64,000 nt of DNA from Streptomyces coacervatus (GCF_029223485.1 NZ_JARHTP010000008.1:62001-126000); one strand, 5' to 3'. Shown: positions 34,805 through 44,175, counted from the stretch's first letter. A program made the numbers and translations. The notes: generated by a model not told the origin, from the letters alone.

Positions 34805-35107
34805 CTACGCCAACCGCTTGATCAGGAACGTGCACGGGTCGACGCACTCGCGCTTCACGCCGTCCGTGCCGACGTAGGCGCAGCGGTCCAGGTAGTCGAC
34901 CACCGGTCGGTATCCCAGCCGTGCGTACAGCGCGGCGGCGCGCGGATTGTCCCGGCCCACACCGATCCCGACCTTGTACAGGCCGCGTTCCCGCGCCAAC
35001 TCCTCGGCGGCGCCTATCAGTTGGGTCCCGATGCCGCGCGAGCGCAGTTCCTCCGGCCGGACGCCCAGCCCGCCGATCTCGGGGCAGTCCAGGACGACTT
35101 CCGGCAC
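34805..35107 (-). pseudogene. GNAT acetyltransferase, probable 5'-truncated remnant
   Basis: The C-terminal 100 residues fit a GNAT fold: GGLGVRPEELRSRGIGTQLI is the acetyl-CoA-binding motif A (RxxGIGxxL), and GVGRDNPRAAALYARLGYRPV is motif B. The first two or three strands of a normal 140-160-residue GNAT are missing. The frame can be read upstream, but that part would cover the guaB1 terminator and stop and lacks GNAT character. A GTG at 35107 has no ribosome site. It could be a remnant or an unusually short member. Confidence 0.5.
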
Positions 35108-35128
35108 AGTGGAGCCCGGCCACGAGAA

Positions 35129-35154
35129 CGGCCCCCGATTTTCAACGGGGGCCG
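35129..35154 (-). terminator. terminator of guaB1
   Basis: CGGCCCCCG (35129-35137) and CGGGGGCCG (35146-35154) form a perfect 9-bp stem with an 8-nt loop just past the guaB1 stop, followed on the minus strand by TTCTC. Confidence 0.75.
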
Positions 35155-35171
35155 CGCACAAGGGACTTGGC

Positions 35172-36623
35172 TCAGCTCCAGCTGGCGTGCAGCGGCTTGC
35201 CCTCCGCGTAGCCGGCCGCGCTCTGGATGCCGACCACGGCCTTCTCGGTGAACTCCTCCAGGGAGCCCGCGCCGGCATAGGTGCAGGAGGAGCGCACGCC
35301 CGCGATGATCGAGTCGATCAGGTCCTCGACGCCGGGGCGGGCCGGGTCGAGGAACATCCGGGAGGTGGAGATGCCCTCCTCGAACAGCGCCTTGCGGGCG
35401 CGGTCGTACGCCGACTCGTCGGAGGTGCGGTTACGGACCGCACGCGAGGACGCCATGCCGAACGACTCCTTGTAGAGGCGGCCGCCCGCGTCCTGCTGCA
35501 GGTCGCCCGGCGACTCGTAGGTGCCCGCGAACCACGACCCGATCATCACGTTGGACGCACCGGCCGCGAGGGCCATCGCGACGTCGCGCGGGTGGCGGAC
35601 ACCGCCGTCGGCCCACACGTGCTTGCCGTACTTCTTCGCCTCGGCCGCGCACTCCAGGACCGCCGAGAACTGCGGCCGTCCGACGCCGGTCATCATGCGG
35701 GTGGTGCACATGGCGCCGGGTCCGACACCGACCTTGATGATGTCGGCGCCCGCCTCGATGAGGTCCCGGACCCCCTCCGCGGCGACGATGTTGCCGGCGA
35801 CGATCGGCACCTGCGGGTCGAGCGCCCGTACCACCTTGATCGCGCCGATCATCGACTCCTGGTGGCCGTGCGCCGTGTCGATGACGAGCGTGTCGACGCC
35901 CGCGTCCAGCAGCTGCTTGGCCTTGCCCGCGACATCGCCGTTGATGCCGACGGCGGCGGCGATGCGCAGCTTGCCCTGCGCATCGGTGGCCGGCGAGTAC
36001 AGCGTGGCGCGCAGGGCGCCCTTGCGGGTGAGGATGCCGGCGAGGCGGCCGTCCTTGTCGACGGCGGGCGCATAGCGGCGGTTGGCGTGGTCGAGCCGGT
36101 TGAACGCCTCGCGCGGGTCGATGTCCGCGTCCAGGAGCAGCAGATCCCGGGACATGACGACCTCGAGCTGGGTGAAGCGGTCCACGCCGGTCAGGTCCTG
36201 GTCGGTGACGACACCGACGGGCCGGCCGTCCTCGTCGACGACCACGCCGGCGTTGTGCGCGCGCTTGGGCAGCAGCGCCAGCGCGTCGGCGACGGTCTGG
36301 TGCGGGGCCAGCACGATCGGGGTGTCCAGGACGTGGTGGCGGCTCTTCACCCAGGAGACGACGTCGGTGACGACCTCGATCGGAATGTCCTGGGGGATGA
36401 CGACGAGGCCACCGCGCCGGGCCACCGTCTCGGCCATGCGGCGGCCGGCGATGGCGGTCATGTTGGCGACGACCAGCGGGATCGTGGTGCCCGTGCCGTC
36501 CGGGGAGCTGAGGTCCACGCCCTGCCGCGAGCCGACCGCACTGCGGCTCGGGACCATGAAGACGTCGTCGTACGTCAGGTCGTACGCGGGCTGGATGTCG
36601 TTGAGGAAACGCACGTGCTGCAC
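35172..36623 (-). CDS. guaB1: GuaB1 family IMP dehydrogenase-like / GMP reductase protein
   Basis: 483-residue TIM-barrel enzyme of the IMPDH/GMPR family with two CBS domains inserted (about residues 95-215). The catalytic Cys lies in GPGAMCTTRMMTGVGRPQ, a form typical of the GuaB1 group rather than of true IMP dehydrogenase (GuaB2). A mycobacterial GuaB1 has been reported to be a GMP reductase, converting GMP to IMP, with the CBS domains as nucleotide sensors. I infer the same role here. A GTG at 36623 is the start. It has its own terminator. Confidence 0.88.
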   Translation of the reverse strand: MQHVRFLNDIQPAYDLTYDDVFMVPSRSAVGSRQGVDLSSPDGTGTTIPLVVANMTAIAGRRMAETVARRGGLVVIPQDIPIEVVTDVVSWVKSRHHVLDTPIVLAPHQTVADALALLPKRAHNAGVVVDEDGRPVGVVTDQDLTGVDRFTQLEVVMSRDLLLLDADIDPREAFNRLDHANRRYAPAVDKDGRLAGILTRKGALRATLYSPATDAQGKLRIAAAVGINGDVAGKAKQLLDAGVDTLVIDTAHGHQESMIGAIKVVRALDPQVPIVAGNIVAAEGVRDLIEAGADIIKVGVGPGAMCTTRMMTGVGRPQFSAVLECAAEAKKYGKHVWADGGVRHPRDVAMALAAGASNVMIGSWFAGTYESPGDLQQDAGGRLYKESFGMASSRAVRNRTSDESAYDRARKALFEEGISTSRMFLDPARPGVEDLIDSIIAGVRSSCTYAGAGSLEEFTEKAVVGIQSAAGYAEGKPLHASWS

Positions 36624-36744
36624 ATCCCAGTCGATCAGAGGTGGCCCCCGGACAGGTCAGCCAGGGGGAAGAGCACGTACTTCATTGTCCCATGTCGGCC
36701 GGAATGCGTTGCCCGGACGAATCATCCAGGCAGGTCAGGGTGCC

Positions 36745-37047
36745 TTAGGAGGAAGCTCCAAGAGCGAGCGCGACGGTCGCGGCGGAGGCGTGCGAGAACA
36801 CGTCGATGGCGGTCTCCCACTCGTCGGGACGCTCCTCGGCGTACGACCGCCAATTGCGTACGACGACCAGCAGACCCTTCTCGTCGGCGCCCTCGGGCCA
36901 CACACCCGGGTCGGAGAGGACGTCGGCCAGCGCATCCCAGTTGTGGCCGAAATAGTCCGGCAGCCGCAGGTCCCGGGCGCACCGGTCCATCAGGCCCGCC
37001 TTGTCCGTGACCCCGTCGAGGTCCAGCGTGACCACGAGCTGCGTCAT
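36745..37047 (-). CDS. barstar-family ribonuclease inhibitor
   Basis: 100-residue acidic protein of the barstar family. LDLDGVTDKAGLMDRCARDLRLP and FGHNWDALADVL are the conserved inhibitor surface, where acidic residues insert into the nuclease active site. It is cytoplasmic. Its ATG overlaps the stop of the RNase Sa-like gene by four bases (ATGA), so inhibitor and enzyme are made together. It most likely protects the cell against that enzyme. Confidence 0.9.
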   Translation of the reverse strand: MTQLVVTLDLDGVTDKAGLMDRCARDLRLPDYFGHNWDALADVLSDPGVWPEGADEKGLLVVVRNWRSYAEERPDEWETAIDVFSHASAATVALALGASS

Positions 37048-37415
37048 CTCAGTACCGCCCTGAACGTGTTGTAGTGATCATCGGTGTAGTAGATCTCGCC
37101 GCCCTGCCCGGTGACAATGCGCCGGGCCCCGCGATCGCGCGAGCCCGGCGTCGGCACGGTGTACTCGTGGTAGTAGCCCCGCTTCTGCTTGGGCAGCAGA
37201 CCTTCGAAGTTCCCGAAGACGATGCCGTCACGCGCGTACGGGAAGGGGCCGCCGTTGTCGATGAGGGCCAGCGTCTGCCGTGCCTCGGCGGGGAGTTGGG
37301 ACACCCGGACGGTGGCCGGACCGTCTGCCCATCCGGATCCGGAGTCGGTGGCGGAACACCCCACCACGAGGACCAGAAGACACAGAAGCAGACGAGGGAC
37401 GAACCGCAGCACCAT
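37044..37415 (-). CDS. secreted RNase Sa/barnase-type guanyl ribonuclease
   Basis: 123-residue guanyl-specific ribonuclease close to RNase Sa of S. aureofaciens. The shared core includes GPFPYARDGIVFGN, YYHEYTV and RRIVTG. Catalytic residues map to Glu84 (YHEYT), Arg99 and His114 (DDHYNTF). Residues 1-20 form a signal helix ending in LVVGC, which matches a lipobox, so the enzyme may be lipid-anchored outside. The disulfide cysteines of RNase Sa are missing. The ATG at 37415 has a weak ribosome site. The barstar gene overlaps the stop. Confidence 0.88.
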   Translation of the reverse strand: MVLRFVPRLLLCLLVLVVGCSATDSGSGWADGPATVRVSQLPAEARQTLALIDNGGPFPYARDGIVFGNFEGLLPKQKRGYYHEYTVPTPGSRDRGARRIVTGQGGEIYYTDDHYNTFRAVLR

Positions 37416-37456
37416 GCGCCCGATGCTGCCACGGCCCGTCCCCTCATGACGCACTG

Positions 37457-38476
37457 TCAGGGCCCGTCCGGGTCCGCCCTGTTGAGCGCCGGCCGCGGTG
37501 TCGGACCCGCCGTCATCAGCACGTCCGCGGCCGATGTGTCCGTCACCAGGCTGGTGACGAGCCCGGAGCGCAGCACCGCGTCGATGGCGGACGCCTTGCG
37601 CGCCCCGCCCGCGATCGCGACGACCTCGGGGATACGGCGCAGCTGGTCGGCCTTGACGGTGATGCACCGCTCGCCGAGGTCCCGGCCGACCCGGCGGCCC
37701 TGGCCGTCGAAGAGGTGCGCGGACATCTCGGCGGCGACGCCGAGGGAGGCGTAGTGCGCACGCTCCTCGTCGCTGAGCATGTCGTGCACCGTCGAGATTC
37801 CCGGCTCCCATGAGCCGATGGAGACACAGGCGACGGTGACCTTGTCGAAGTACTCGAAGGCCCGGGCGATCCCCGTCTGGTTGCGCAGCGCCGCCGCGGT
37901 CGCCGCGTCCGGCAGCAGCATCGGCGCGTAGATGGGGTGCGCGTCGCCGCCCGAGACCTGCGCGGCACGCCGTACCGCCTCCACCGAGCCGCGCTCGGCG
38001 GTCCCGGCGTCGTAGACACCCGTCAGCTGCACCACCGTGCACGGCGGCAGCCGGTCCAGGGCCGCGGCCATGTGGATGGTGGAGCGGCCCCAGGCCAGGC
38101 CGAGCACATCGCCCTCGTTGACGAGCTCGCCGAGCAGGTCGGCGGCCACCTCACCGAGGTTCTCGGGGTCGGGCGACTCCTCGGCCTCGGCCGGGGACTC
38201 CACCACGACGGCGTGCCTGAGGCCGTAGCGGGCGCGCAGCGCGTCAGAGCGCTCGGCGTCCAGCTCGGCCGGGACGCGGATCTCGATGCGTACGAGATCC
38301 CGTTCGAGAGCGGTCTCCAGGACCCGGGCCACCTTGAAGCGGCTGACGCCGAACTCCTCCGCGATCTGGATCTTGGACTTGCCCTCGAGGTAGAAGCGGC
38401 GGGCCATGGCCGCCGCCTGCACCAGCTCAGCGGGTCCCATCCGCACTGCTGACCGGCCCGCCGACATACCCGACAC
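37457..38476 (-). CDS. SorC/DeoR-type sugar-binding transcriptional regulator
   Basis: 339-residue regulator. The N-terminal HTH (about residues 15-60) contains YLEGKSKIQIAEEFGVSRFKVARVLETA, and the C-terminal sugar-binding domain (about 85-335) contains LGLAWGRST and AIAGGARKASAIDAVLRSGL, as in the SorC family that binds phosphorylated sugars. GTG at 38476 is chosen because GAGGAG lies six bases upstream; GTG at 38500 and a frame to 38539 are alternatives. The rpe gene lies upstream on the same strand, so pentose phosphates are a natural guess for the effector. Confidence 0.88.
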   Translation of the reverse strand: MSGMSAGRSAVRMGPAELVQAAAMARRFYLEGKSKIQIAEEFGVSRFKVARVLETALERDLVRIEIRVPAELDAERSDALRARYGLRHAVVVESPAEAEESPDPENLGEVAADLLGELVNEGDVLGLAWGRSTIHMAAALDRLPPCTVVQLTGVYDAGTAERGSVEAVRRAAQVSGGDAHPIYAPMLLPDAATAAALRNQTGIARAFEYFDKVTVACVSIGSWEPGISTVHDMLSDEERAHYASLGVAAEMSAHLFDGQGRRVGRDLGERCITVKADQLRRIPEVVAIAGGARKASAIDAVLRSGLVTSLVTDTSAADVLMTAGPTPRPALNRADPDGP

Positions 38477-38578
38477 GGCGATCTCCTCACTGCTGTTCAC
38501 ACTCTGGATTCGCCGTTCATCCTTGCAGATCCGGCGCACTTGATCCGCCCTGATGGGCGCCGTTCACGTTGTCTTGGC

Positions 38579-39265
38579 TCAGTGGTCGCACGCCCAGCTC
38601 GCCTTGGCGGTCGCCGTCTCCGCCTGCGTGCGCAATGCACGTACCGCTTGCGCCGGATCCTCCGCCCCGTACACCGCCGAACCCGCCACGAAGACATCCG
38701 CGCCGGCCTCGGCGCAGCGCTCGATGGTGGACGCGGAGACCCCGCCGTCGACCTGCAGCCACAGCTCCAGGCCATGCTTGCTGATCAACTCGCGGGTGCG
38801 GCGAATCTTCGGGAGCATGATGTCGAGGAACGCCTGCCCGCCGAAGCCCGGCTCGACCGTCATGATCAGCAGCATGTCGAGCTCGGGGAGCAGGTCCTCG
38901 TACGGCTCGATGGGCGTCGCGGGCCGCAGTGCCATGGAGGCGCGCGCCCCCTTGGCCCGGATCTCCCGGGCGAGCCGCACCGGCGCGGCGGCCGCCTCGA
39001 CGTGGAAGGTGACGGACGAGGCCCCCGCTTCGACGTACTGCGGGGCCCAGCGATCGGGGCCCTCGATCATCAGATGGCAGTCCAGCGGGGTGTCCGTCGC
39101 ACGGGCCAGGGACTCTACGACCGGCACGCCGAGCGTGAGGTTCGGGACGAAATGGTTGTCCATGACGTCGACGTGGAGCCAGTCGGCTCCTTCGACCGCC
39201 TTCGCCTCGTCCGCGAGGCGGGCGAAGTCGGCGGACAGGATGCTGGGGCTGATCTGCGGGGCCAT
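38579..39265 (-). CDS. rpe: ribulose-phosphate 3-epimerase
   Basis: 228-residue TIM-barrel metalloenzyme that interconverts ribulose 5-phosphate and xylulose 5-phosphate in the pentose phosphate pathway. Family motifs are ISPSILSADFARL, LHVDVMDNHFVPNLT (catalytic Asp and metal His), CHLMIEGPDRW and VEPGFGGQAF; the second catalytic Asp is in QVDGGVS. It is cytoplasmic. The position, near rsmB, fmt and (in other actinobacteria) the riboflavin genes, is conserved; ribulose 5-phosphate is also a riboflavin precursor. Confidence 0.97.
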   Translation of the reverse strand: MAPQISPSILSADFARLADEAKAVEGADWLHVDVMDNHFVPNLTLGVPVVESLARATDTPLDCHLMIEGPDRWAPQYVEAGASSVTFHVEAAAAPVRLAREIRAKGARASMALRPATPIEPYEDLLPELDMLLIMTVEPGFGGQAFLDIMLPKIRRTRELISKHGLELWLQVDGGVSASTIERCAEAGADVFVAGSAVYGAEDPAQAVRALRTQAETATAKASWACDH

Positions 39266-39399
39266 GACCCAAGCCTGCCATGTCCGGGCACGTTTGTTCG
39301 CGCCGGTCCAGACCTGGGCCGTTCAGCCCATGCCGCGGGCGGGCGGTGCGTGCCATTCTCGGTGGCCGATCGGCACCACGTACGACTACGGGGGTCGCC

Positions 39400-41559
39400 A
39401 TGAGGCAGCTCGACGCCTGGAAGCGGAACACCATCCGGTTCGTGTGCGGGCGGCGCTCCAAGTGGCTGGTCGTGGCCCTGTGGCTGGTGGTCCTGGTGAT
39501 CGCGGCACCGTTCGGGTCGAAGCTGAACAGCGCCCAGGACAACGACGCCCAGTCCTGGCTGCCCGGCTCCGCCGAATCCACCCAGGTCCTCGACATCTCC
39601 GAGCACTTCAGGCCGGAGCAGATCCCCGGCGTCGTCATTTACGCACGCGCGAGCGGACTCACCGCGCAGGACCGGCAGCAGATCGCCCAGGACGTCCGGC
39701 AGATCAAGGCGCTGCGGGCACACGGCGTCCGCGGGGCCGAGACACAAGGCCCCGTTTTCGACCGGCAGTCCGCGCCGCGCGCCGCCCAGATCTATGTGCC
39801 GATCACCATGAACGCGCAGGGCTGGCAGCGCATCGCGCCCGCCGTCGACTCCATCCGCGACCAGGTGGGCAGGGGCGGCGGTGGACTCGCGGTGCACATC
39901 ACCGGTCCCGGCGGCACATCGGCGGACTTCTCCAAGGCCTTCGAGGGCATCGACACGACGCTGCTGTTCTCCGCGATGACCGTCGTGATCGTGATGCTGC
40001 TGCTGACGTTCCGCAGTCCGACGCTGCTGTTCGTGCCGCTGCTGGGTGTGGTGGCGGCGCTGTTCACCGCGCAGGCGCTGATCTATGTCCTCGCCAAACA
40101 CGCCGGTCTGACGGTCAACGGGCAGAGCGCCGGGATCCTCACGGTGCTCGTCTTCGGCGCGGGCACGGACTACGCCCTGCTGCTGGTCGCCCGCTACCGG
40201 GAGGAGCTGCGCCGGCACGAGGACCGCCACGAGGCGATGGCGCTGGCCATGAATCGCGCGGGACCGGCGGTCCTCGCCTCCGGTCTGACGGTCGTCCTGA
40301 GCATGCTGGTGCTGCTGGCCGCCGAGATGAACTCGACGCGCGGCCTCGGCCCGGTGGCGGCCATCGGCGTGACCATCGCCCTGCTGGCCATGCTCACGCT
40401 CTTCCCGGCCCTGCTGCTGATCTTCGGCCGCTGGATCTTCTGGCCGGCGGTTCCGCACTTCGGGTCCGCCGATCCGACAGAGGGGGGCCTGTGGGCCCGT
40501 ATGGGCCGCCGTATCGCGCGCCGTCCCCGTCTTGTCTGGGGCGCCACGGCCGTGGCGCTGGTGGCTCTGTCCCTGGGCCTCTTCCAGCTGCGTGCGGCGG
40601 GGATCGCCAACGCGGACGCCTTCACCAACACTCCGGACTCGATCGTCGGGCAGAAGGTGTCGGCGCGTTACTTCCCGGCGGGCACCGGCGATCCGCTCGT
40701 CATCGTCTCCAACAAGGCGCAGGCCACCCAGGTGGGCCGCGCGGTCGCCGCCGACCGAGGTGTCGTACCGACGAGCATCGGCGTACCGCCCGGCACCGCG
40801 CCCGAGCACAACGGACAGGTGCTGTTCGAGGCCACGATGCGCGCCCCGGCCGACAGCGACGCGGCCAAGGCGACCGTGCAGCGGGTGCGCGACGCGGTGC
40901 ACGCCGTGCCCGGCGCGGACGCCCGGGTGGGCGGCGGCACGGCCGCCCTGCTGGACATGGAGAACGCCCAGACCCACGACAACTACCTGGTCATCCCGCT
41001 CGTCCTGACCGTCGTCCTGCTCGTGCTCGGCGTGCTGCTACGGGCCCTGGTGGCGCCGCTGCTGCTGATCGGGACCGTCGTGCTGTCCCTGGCCACGGCA
41101 CTCGGCCTGAGCGCCCTCGCCTTCCGGCACGTCTTCGACTACGCAGGCGAGGACGTGGCCTTCCCGCTGTTCGTCTTCGTGTTCCTGGTGGCCCTGGGCA
41201 TCGACTACAACATCTTCCTGACGACCCGCATCCGCGAGGAGGCCATGCGTCAGGGCACCCGACCCGGTGTGGTGACGGGCCTCGCCACGACCGGCGCGGT
41301 GATCACCTCGGCCGGACTGGTCCTCGCGGGCACGTTCGCCGCCCTGGGCACCCTGCCGATGGTGGGCTTCGCGGAGATCGGCTTCGCGGTCGCGCTCGGC
41401 GTCCTGCTGGACACGTTCGTCGTGCGTTCCGTGCTGGTCACCTCCCTCTTCCTCGATGTGGGGAAGAAGGTGTGGTGGCCGCACCACCTGGCGCACGAGG
41501 ACGGGGAGTCCCACCCCCACGAAGCGGTCGGCGCGAGGGTCAGCCAGTCCTCCGAATGA
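39400..41559 (+). CDS. MMPL-family RND transporter
   Basis: 719-residue membrane protein with about 12 helices in two repeats, each of one helix, a large external domain and five more helices. FGAGTDYALLLVARYREELR and VALGIDYNIFLTTRIREE are the paired Asp-Tyr segments that carry protons in MMPL/RND proteins. Such transporters export lipids or small hydrophobic molecules. The ATG at 39400 is preceded by a GGGGG stretch. Its stop overlaps the convergent rsmB stop by 20 bases. The substrate is unknown. Confidence 0.92.
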   Translation: MRQLDAWKRNTIRFVCGRRSKWLVVALWLVVLVIAAPFGSKLNSAQDNDAQSWLPGSAESTQVLDISEHFRPEQIPGVVIYARASGLTAQDRQQIAQDVRQIKALRAHGVRGAETQGPVFDRQSAPRAAQIYVPITMNAQGWQRIAPAVDSIRDQVGRGGGGLAVHITGPGGTSADFSKAFEGIDTTLLFSAMTVVIVMLLLTFRSPTLLFVPLLGVVAALFTAQALIYVLAKHAGLTVNGQSAGILTVLVFGAGTDYALLLVARYREELRRHEDRHEAMALAMNRAGPAVLASGLTVVLSMLVLLAAEMNSTRGLGPVAAIGVTIALLAMLTLFPALLLIFGRWIFWPAVPHFGSADPTEGGLWARMGRRIARRPRLVWGATAVALVALSLGLFQLRAAGIANADAFTNTPDSIVGQKVSARYFPAGTGDPLVIVSNKAQATQVGRAVAADRGVVPTSIGVPPGTAPEHNGQVLFEATMRAPADSDAAKATVQRVRDAVHAVPGADARVGGGTAALLDMENAQTHDNYLVIPLVLTVVLLVLGVLLRALVAPLLLIGTVVLSLATALGLSALAFRHVFDYAGEDVAFPLFVFVFLVALGIDYNIFLTTRIREEAMRQGTRPGVVTGLATTGAVITSAGLVLAGTFAALGTLPMVGFAEIGFAVALGVLLDTFVVRSVLVTSLFLDVGKKVWWPHHLAHEDGESHPHEAVGARVSQSSE

Positions 41560-42964
41560 GCGCCAGATACATGGCGTCGGTCCCGTGCAGATGCGGCCAC
41601 AGCTGTACGTCGGGACCGTCACCGAGGTCCGGTACACCCGGCAACAGCGGGCGCGCGTCGATCAGTTCGGCGTCCGGGTGCTGCTTGAGCAGGTCGTTCA
41701 CGACGGCCCTGGTCTCCGCCAGGTGCGGCGAGCAGGTGGCGTAGCCGACGACACCGCCGACCCGTACGGCGTCCAGCGCGGTGCGCAGCAGTGCGCGCTG
41801 CAGCGGCCCGAATCCGTCCAGGTCCTCGGGACGGCGCCGCCAGCGCGCCTCGGGCCGCCGCCGCAGCGCGCCGAGCCCGGTGCAGGGCACGTCCATCAGC
41901 ACCCGGTCGAAGGAGCCGGGCCGCCACGGCGGGCGGGTCCCGTCCGCGGCGATGACCTGGTAGGGCCCGGGGTTGCCGTGCAGCGCCTTCGCCACCAGGC
42001 CGGCCCGGTGCGGCTGCTTCTCCGAGGCGAGCAGCATCGCTCCCCGCTCGGCGGCCAGGGCACCGAGCAGCGCCGCCTTCCCGCCGGGTCCGGCACACCC
42101 GTCGAGCCACTTCTCGTCCGGCCCGTCCAGGGGAGCGTTGGCGAGCGCCAGCGCCACGAGCTGGCTGCCCTCGTCCTGCACGCCCGCGCGGCCGTCCCGC
42201 ACGGCCTCGATCGCACCGGGCTCGCCGCCTTCGGTGAGCCGCACGGCATACGGCGACCAGCGCCCCGCGACCGCGGCCTCCTCCCGGAGCAACTCCTCGG
42301 TCGTGGCCCGCCCGGGCCGCGCCACCAGGGTCACCTCTGGCCGCTCGTTGTCGGCCTCCAGCAGCTGCTCGATGCCGGCCCGGCCGCCGCCGAGGGAGTC
42401 CCACAGCGCGGAGACGACCCAGCGCGGGTGCGAGTGCACAACGGCCAGGTGATCCTCGGGGTCCTCGTCGTAGGGCGGCGCGACGCGCTCGATCCAGGTG
42501 TCGAGGTCGTCCTGCGCGACCTTCCGCAGCACGGCGTTGACGAACTTGGCCCGCCCGTCACCGAGCACGACCCGGGCGAGCTCGACGGAGGCGGACACGG
42601 CGGCATGGGTCGGGATCCGCGTCCCGAGCAACTGATGCACACCGAGGCTCAGCACATCCAGCACAGGCGGATCGACCTCACGCAACGGCCGATCGACACA
42701 AGCCGCGATGACGGCGTCGTACGTCCCCTGCCGCCGCAGCGTCCCGTACACCAGCTCGGTCGCGAGCGCCGCGTCCCGCCCGTCGAACTTGTCGGGCCCC
42801 TCCTTCTCCCGCGCCTTGCGCAGCAGCGGCGGCAGAACGAGGTTGGCATACGCGTCCCGCTCGTCCACGGCCCTGAGTGCCTCGAAGGCAAGGATGCGGA
42901 CGGGGTCCTTCTTGGGCCGCCGGTGGGGCTTGCCGGGCTTGCGGGGCCGGGAGGTGTCGCTCAC
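41540..42964 (-). CDS. rsmB: 16S rRNA (cytosine-967-C5) methyltransferase
   Basis: 474-residue RNA methyltransferase. An N-terminal NusB-like helical domain (residues 25-165, ATELVYGTLRRQGTYD and FVNAVLRKV) is followed by the SAM-binding Rossmann domain (about 240-470). DVPCTGLGALRRRPEARWRR contains motif IV Cys, and YATCSPHLAET contains the catalytic motif VI Cys. SAM binding is at LDGCAGPGGKA. It modifies C967 of 16S rRNA. The preferred GTG start is at 42964. fmt lies 89 bases upstream on the same strand. Confidence 0.95.
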   Translation of the reverse strand: MSDTSRPRKPGKPHRRPKKDPVRILAFEALRAVDERDAYANLVLPPLLRKAREKEGPDKFDGRDAALATELVYGTLRRQGTYDAVIAACVDRPLREVDPPVLDVLSLGVHQLLGTRIPTHAAVSASVELARVVLGDGRAKFVNAVLRKVAQDDLDTWIERVAPPYDEDPEDHLAVVHSHPRWVVSALWDSLGGGRAGIEQLLEADNERPEVTLVARPGRATTEELLREEAAVAGRWSPYAVRLTEGGEPGAIEAVRDGRAGVQDEGSQLVALALANAPLDGPDEKWLDGCAGPGGKAALLGALAAERGAMLLASEKQPHRAGLVAKALHGNPGPYQVIAADGTRPPWRPGSFDRVLMDVPCTGLGALRRRPEARWRRRPEDLDGFGPLQRALLRTALDAVRVGGVVGYATCSPHLAETRAVVNDLLKQHPDAELIDARPLLPGVPDLGDGPDVQLWPHLHGTDAMYLALIRRTG

Positions 42965-43053
42965 GAAAAAAGTGCTCCGGATGTCTGAATGGGATACGCC
43001 CCAAGGGTACGTCCCGCCCGTCCCCCCGCCACCCGCCGGGCATCTCCCCTCTT

Positions 43054-43986
43054 CTACCCGCCGAGCGTCTCCCCGTCCGCGATCCGCACCCCGCGGGCCC
43101 AGTCCGCCGCCCGCATCGGCTTCTTGCCCTGGGCCTGCACCCAGAGCAGCTCGACGGCGTGCGAACCGGTGCCGGCGTGGACGCTGTTCTTGCCTACGGA
43201 CAGCTGCGCCGGCGCGAGGTCGGTCCGCTCCGGCACGGGCGTGACATGGATGAGCTTGAGCCGCTCGCCGCGGAAGGTGGTCCAGGCGCCGGGCGCCGGG
43301 GTGCAGCCGCGCACCACCCGGTCGACCCGCAGCGCCGGGGTGGCCCAGTCGATATGGGCGTCCTCGACGGTGATCTTCGGGGCGAGGGTGACGCCCTCGT
43401 TCGGCTGCGGTACGGCCTTCAGCGTGCCGTCCTCGATGCCGTCCATGGTCGCAGCGAGCAGCCCGGCGCCGGCGAAGGCGAGCCGGGTCAGCAGGTCGCC
43501 GCTGGTGTCGGTGTGCCGGATCTCCTCGGTGACGGTGCCGTAGACGGGCCCGGAGTCGAGCCCTTCCTCGATGAGGAAGGTGGAAGCCCCCGTGATCTCG
43601 TCCCCCGCCATGATCGAGTGCTGCACAGGCGCAGCCCCCCGCCACGCGGGCAGCAGCGAGAAGTGCAGGTTGACCCAGCCGTGGGCGGGGACGTCGAGGG
43701 CGACGCGGGGCAGCAGGGCGCCGTAGGCGACGACGGGACAGCAGTCGGGGCCGATCTCCCGCAGCCGCTCGAGGAACTCGGGGTCCCGCGGCCGGTTCGG
43801 CCTCAGCACCTCGATCCCGGCCTCCTGAGCCCGCTGCGCCACGGGCGACGCGACCAGCCTGCGCCCCCGCCCGGCCGGCGCGTCGGGCCGCGTGACGACG
43901 GCGGCCACCTCGTGCCGCCCGGAGGCGATGAGAGCGTCCAGAGCAGGAACGGCGACCTCGGGGGTACCGGCGAAGACGAGCTTCAT
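43054..43986 (-). CDS. fmt: methionyl-tRNA formyltransferase
   Basis: 310-residue enzyme that formylates the initiator Met-tRNA using 10-formyltetrahydrofolate. The N-terminal hydrolase domain contains MKLVFAGTPEVAVPALDALI and the catalytic NLHFSLLPAWRGAAPVQ (Asn, His; Asp in EGLDSGPVY), and the C-terminal OB-like domain binds tRNA (about residues 205-305). ATG at 43986 starts the canonical KLVFAGTPE strand. It normally sits with rsmB in actinobacteria, as here. Confidence 0.97.
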   Translation of the reverse strand: MKLVFAGTPEVAVPALDALIASGRHEVAAVVTRPDAPAGRGRRLVASPVAQRAQEAGIEVLRPNRPRDPEFLERLREIGPDCCPVVAYGALLPRVALDVPAHGWVNLHFSLLPAWRGAAPVQHSIMAGDEITGASTFLIEEGLDSGPVYGTVTEEIRHTDTSGDLLTRLAFAGAGLLAATMDGIEDGTLKAVPQPNEGVTLAPKITVEDAHIDWATPALRVDRVVRGCTPAPGAWTTFRGERLKLIHVTPVPERTDLAPAQLSVGKNSVHAGTGSHAVELLWVQAQGKKPMRAADWARGVRIADGETLGG

Positions 43987-44175
43987 GGGTGGGCGGGGCC
44001 TCTCGGGCGGGGGCTGTTGTGGCAACGCACAAGTCTATGACCACGCCCGGAAAGCTCCACGCCTACGCCCGCAATGACACCGAGGAGGGCAGGCCGAGGC
44101 GCAAACCCGCACCGTGGGGGGCGTACGCATATGCCCCTACGCCCCCAGACCGTGACCCCCGAAGCAAAAACACGT

